Assembly (NCBI RefSeq): GCF_021462225.1
Contig: NC_061818.1
Span: 15,649,403-15,713,402 of the forward strand
Length of the DNA: 64,000 nucleotides
Source of the DNA: Girardinichthys multiradiatus
Lineage: Eukaryota > Chordata > Actinopteri > Cyprinodontiformes > Goodeidae
Reading direction: 5' to 3'
Within the stretch, counting starts at the first letter, position 1. Each line of letters starts with the position of its first letter. Positions 60,595 to 64,000 of this stretch are shown here, piece after piece. The notes beneath the pieces are model-generated. The model saw only the letters and a program-made list of their open reading frames with translations, did not search any database and was not told where the DNA came from. Both the position numbers and the translations under genes were made by a program.

Positions 60595-63500
60595 ATGGCC
60601 GATAATGTCCTGGAGTCTGGCCCGCCTTCAGCCAAGAGGCCCAAGCTGGCTTCTCCAGCTCTGTCTGTGTCCACCAGTGATGGAAATGGTAAATATATTT
60701 GATGCATTACTCCAACATGAACTAGTTTAGAGATTGGTGCTTTAAAACTTACTTGATCAGAGTGTCAAGTTGCTATAGAGTTGCACAGTAACTTTTGCTT
60801 GTTAAATGACGCTTCTGAACGTGAATATAGTCATTACTTGGAGAGAAAAGTGCCAGTCTGAGCGCTATGATCGCTTAAGTTTGATTTTATTTGTAGTAAC
60901 GCAGCAGGAGCTACTTTCCAGCACTTCTGTTTTGATGCGTTAGCCTCAACAGGCTAACTAGCCGCAACTAAAAAGATCCTCCTCCAAACAATGGACGAGT
61001 CGAGACACCCACTTCGCTTAAACTTGCTTTGCTACTTTAAAAGTTATCAAAGTAAACACATACGGGTGAATATACAGTAAAACCGAGTTTTCGGAGATAT
61101 TAACTTGTCATAACGGGAAATAAAAATTTGGAAATTAGCTTTTAGAGCTAGTAACTGAAACCGAGTTAGCTAGCTAACTAGCTTAAAAGACACCCCCACC
61201 GGAGCAACTCAGCTGAACTCCGTGTGGAGAAATTGCTCATTAGTTTAACATTCATTTCATTATTTTAACAATTTAAACTAGAAAACAAACATTTAATAGC
61301 TATAAACAGATTTCTTGTTTCGAATTTGTTGCATTACCGACGCAAATGCTAATGTTTTCAAGGCAAGTATTGTCAAGCTAGCTATTGTTCAACACTTCAT
61401 TAAGTTGGGCGAAGAGGTGTTGACCAGCTGACGTTGTAGCGGTGTTTCTGTAAACACTTTGATTCGGTTGAACAGAAAATCCTTATTAGATGTATTACTT
61501 CAAGTATTTTTCTTTAAAATCTCCCTGACTTTATTCACGGTCTTTTAATGCTTTGAAATAAACCAAATACGCTATAGCGAAGCTAACTATTCGCCCTCCA
61601 TTGTCTGCAGGGTAGCACTGCTGCACTTTTTGTAGTTTACATAAAATAACAAGGAATCGTAGCCAACAATAGTAACTGAACGTATTTCACCTTGACGGCT
61701 AACTGCCACAGCAAGTAAATTTATAGCAAACGATAAACGAAGCTGTGTAGCATCGTTCCTCTTTGTTGCACTCATTATTTTTTGGTTCTGAACATTTTCA
61801 GTCTCAAAATTTCAAACCTGATATTTCCTCACTTCTCTGCATCATCTATGTGCTTTCGGTCATATAAAGATCAGGCAGAGATGTGGCTAGTGTTCTGTCT
61901 AAAAGCAACCGTCTTTGTCAAGTTTGTCATTTAAATATGTCCCAGTACACTTATTTATTTTTCTATTTAATTTTTGTTAATATCTTCCTGCTGCAATCAG
62001 TTTTGCCTGTATTTCCATGCTCTTAAGCCCTAAACCTGCTTGATAATTTCACAGAACTACCTTGATGCTGTGGTGTTTACGTTTTGTGGCTTCTCACCAT
62101 GTCCCCACTGTTTGCTCTCAACGTATGAAAACCCACCAAACCACAAGCTAATACCCAGGAGAACATTCTGGGCCGGGTTGGGCTCAAACTACTGCATACA
62201 ATTCCACTGCCTTGCAAAAGTATTCATGCCCCTTAAACTCCACCTTTTCTCATTCAACAGGGACAAACTGCAATGTATTTATTGGGTTTTTATGTCGTAT
62301 ATACATGATTAGGGCCTGAGCAACCTGTCAGAGAACATTAGTGAAGAACTTTAGGTTTTGGAGAAGTGTAAAGCAGGGTTAGTTTATATACTATAAGCTT
62401 TCAGCATCTCACCATGTCTACCTCACAGACCGGAGAAGGACAGTATTATTATCATGGGTGGTCAAGAGCCCCATAGTAACTCTGTAGGAGCTGCAGACAT
62501 CCCTAGCTCATGTGGGAGAATCTGTTGACAGGGTGGCTATAGGCCATGCATTCTACAAATCTGTCCATTTTGAATGAGTGGCTAGAGGAAAGTTACTGTT
62601 TAAAAGAAAACCATAAAAACTTCTAGTTGCAGTTTGCCTTAAGCTATGTAGGGATGAGACCAAAAAATGTTGATCCACAAGCAAAATACTATTCATTGTG
62701 GAAAGCCAACAGTGCTCATTATGCTGGTAATAAAACATGGTAGCGGTATCATGGTGTGGGGGCCCTGTTTCTTTAGCAGGAGCAGAGAGGCTGATTAGAG
62801 TTAATAGGAAGACGAATGGAACTAAATACAATGCAAGGAAAGAAAAATGTTAGAGGCTGCAAAAGAGTCAAGAATGGTATGGAAGTTGAGCTTTCAGCAG
62901 GACAGTGAGCCTAAACATACAGCCAGGGATACTATGGAATTGTTAAAGTGTATGAATGTCGATCAAGAATTTGTGGCAGAACTTGAACATTAATGTTCAG
63001 ATATTCTTCATCCAGTATGATGTAATACGAGGTATTTTGCAAAGAATAATGGCAAATTCTTCTGTCACCTGGTGTGCAAAGCTGGTAGGCTTGCAGCTGT
63101 TAATTCAGCCAAATGTGGTTCTACAAAGTATTGTCTCAGGAGCGTTGAATACAAATGGATGACATACCTTTTAGCTTTTTACAAAATGAAAGAAAAAAAC
63201 GAGAACCATGAATAATTTTCCTTTCACTTTACAGTTATGGACTATGTTGGTCTGTCACATAAAATGGAACGCAATTTGTGATTGTAACATGACAACATGG
63301 GAAAGTACAAGGAGTATGAATACTTTTGCAAGGGCACTGTAGGCTTTTAAGTCATGTGATGTTGCATAAACCTTGAATGTTTTCAAAATAGCTTCAGTAA
63401 ATTGAATGGAGCACTATGTTTATGTCTGGCCTTTTTTATTTAGACTTTGGTTCATTCTTTGACCTGGAGCATGACCTGCCAGATGAGCTCATCAGTTCCT

Positions 63501-64000
63501 CAGACCCAGGGCTGACGAATGGAGGAGATCCTAGCCAGTTCCATACCAGTTTCGGAGGAGGTGTTCAGGATGCGGCAACGAAACACAAACAACTTTCTGA
63601 ACTGTTGCGCGCTGGAGCGCCACAGCAGCCAGGGGGCCCTGCTTCCAACAGTGCACCCTCCGGGGCTTCCATGACAATGATGGGGGCAGTCGGTGGACCT
63701 CAAGGCATGCACCATCAGGGCCAACAGCAGCAGCAACCTGGGCTAATGCAGCAGGTTGGAATAGCGCAAAATAGGGCAACAGCAATGATGGGTGCCCAAA
63801 AGGGCACTACTGGACAACATCAGCACCAAGGGCTTATGGGGGGACAGGTTGTAAATGGCTCGCCCAGAATGGTTTACCCTGGCAACACAGGAATGGGTAG
63901 CAATAGTAACATTTTGGCAGAGACCTTGCAGCAGCAGCAGGGTGGTCCGACCCTGGGAGCTGGGGCTCAAGCGGGAATGAGACCACATCAGCCTGGTGCC
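60595..64000 (+). CDS. ep300: EP300 histone acetyltransferase, first two coding exons (partial)
   Basis: EP300 is a nuclear lysine acetyltransferase and transcription coactivator. Exon 1 is 60595-60688 and exon 2 runs from 63444 past the window end, joined in phase (G|AC). The ATG has A at -3 and G at +4. Residues 1-31 contain the nuclear-localisation-type S-A-K-R-P-K-L. Exon 2 begins D-F-G-S-F-F-D-L-E-H-D-L-P-D-E-L and has H-K-Q-L-S-E-L-L-R, an LXXLL nuclear-receptor box at the expected place. A Gln/Gly/Met-rich region follows (V-N-G-S-P-R-M and I-L-A-E-T-L-Q). The start S-G-P-P-S-A-K-R-P-K-L fits EP300 better than CREBBP. TAZ1, KIX, bromodomain and HAT lie beyond the window. Whether it is the a or b teleost copy cannot be told. 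Confidence 0.95.
62205..63339. mobile_element. Tc1-family element in ep300 intron 1
   Basis: The left end is CACTGCCTTGCAAAAGTATT. The right end, ATACTTTTGCAAGGGCACTG, is its inverse and is followed by TA (63340-63341). Arms with TGTTGGTCTGTCACATAAAA near 63246 are shared with the other elements here. The right border is about 100 bp from the ep300 exon 2 acceptor. Confidence 0.8.

Overview
The window is vertebrate nuclear DNA, almost certainly from a ray-finned (teleost) fish. The evidence is spliced genes with GT/AG introns, a protein set matching one vertebrate syntenic block, and a dense load of Tc1/mariner elements with TA target duplications, a hAT element, tRNA-derived SINEs and an endogenous retrovirus. 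The species cannot be fixed from the sequence.

Six protein-coding genes are recognisable, from left to right: the 3' part of rangap1 (+, 30-3741), chadl (chondroadherin-like, +, 5073-11753), rbx1 (+, 13440-15891), st13/Hip (-, 38006 down to 25748), xpnpep3 (+, about 40013 or 46652 to 54875) and the 5' end of ep300 (+, 60595 to the window edge). A tRNA-Gln(CTG) gene lies about 200 bp upstream of rbx1. In mammals the same genes lie together (human 22q13), so this is a conserved but reshuffled neighbourhood. rangap1 and chadl remain tandem, st13 and xpnpep3 remain head to head, and l3mbtl2 is not seen here.

The genes are largely housekeeping and are not an operon. RanGAP1 works in Ran-dependent nuclear transport, RBX1 is the RING subunit of cullin ligases, ST13 is an Hsc70/Hsp90 co-chaperone, XPNPEP3 is a mitochondrial or cytosolic M24B aminopeptidase, and EP300 is an acetyltransferase coactivator. 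CHADL is a secreted double-LRR matrix protein.

The space between and within genes is mostly transposon debris. The most structured parts are: a Tc1 element (16494-24871) split by a minus-strand endogenous retrovirus (LTRs 16572-16864 and 23041-23334, 5-bp duplication CATTC); a hAT element (34134-37164) with an exact 8-bp duplication inside an older Tc1 remnant in st13 intron 1; a chimeric Tc1 element (51221-52994) carrying a 500-bp patch of a second transposase family; and a Tc1 element (7484-8616) whose right target TA lies in the splice acceptor of chadl exon 6.

I found no undescribed multigene system. The observations most worth checking are the transposon in the chadl acceptor, the frameshift plus lost splice donor and missing 5' exons of xpnpep3, the chimeric Tc1, and an LTR-like promoter island in an st13 intron. 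Exon borders were set by eye from splice consensus, reading phase and remembered vertebrate homologues; no alignment was run.
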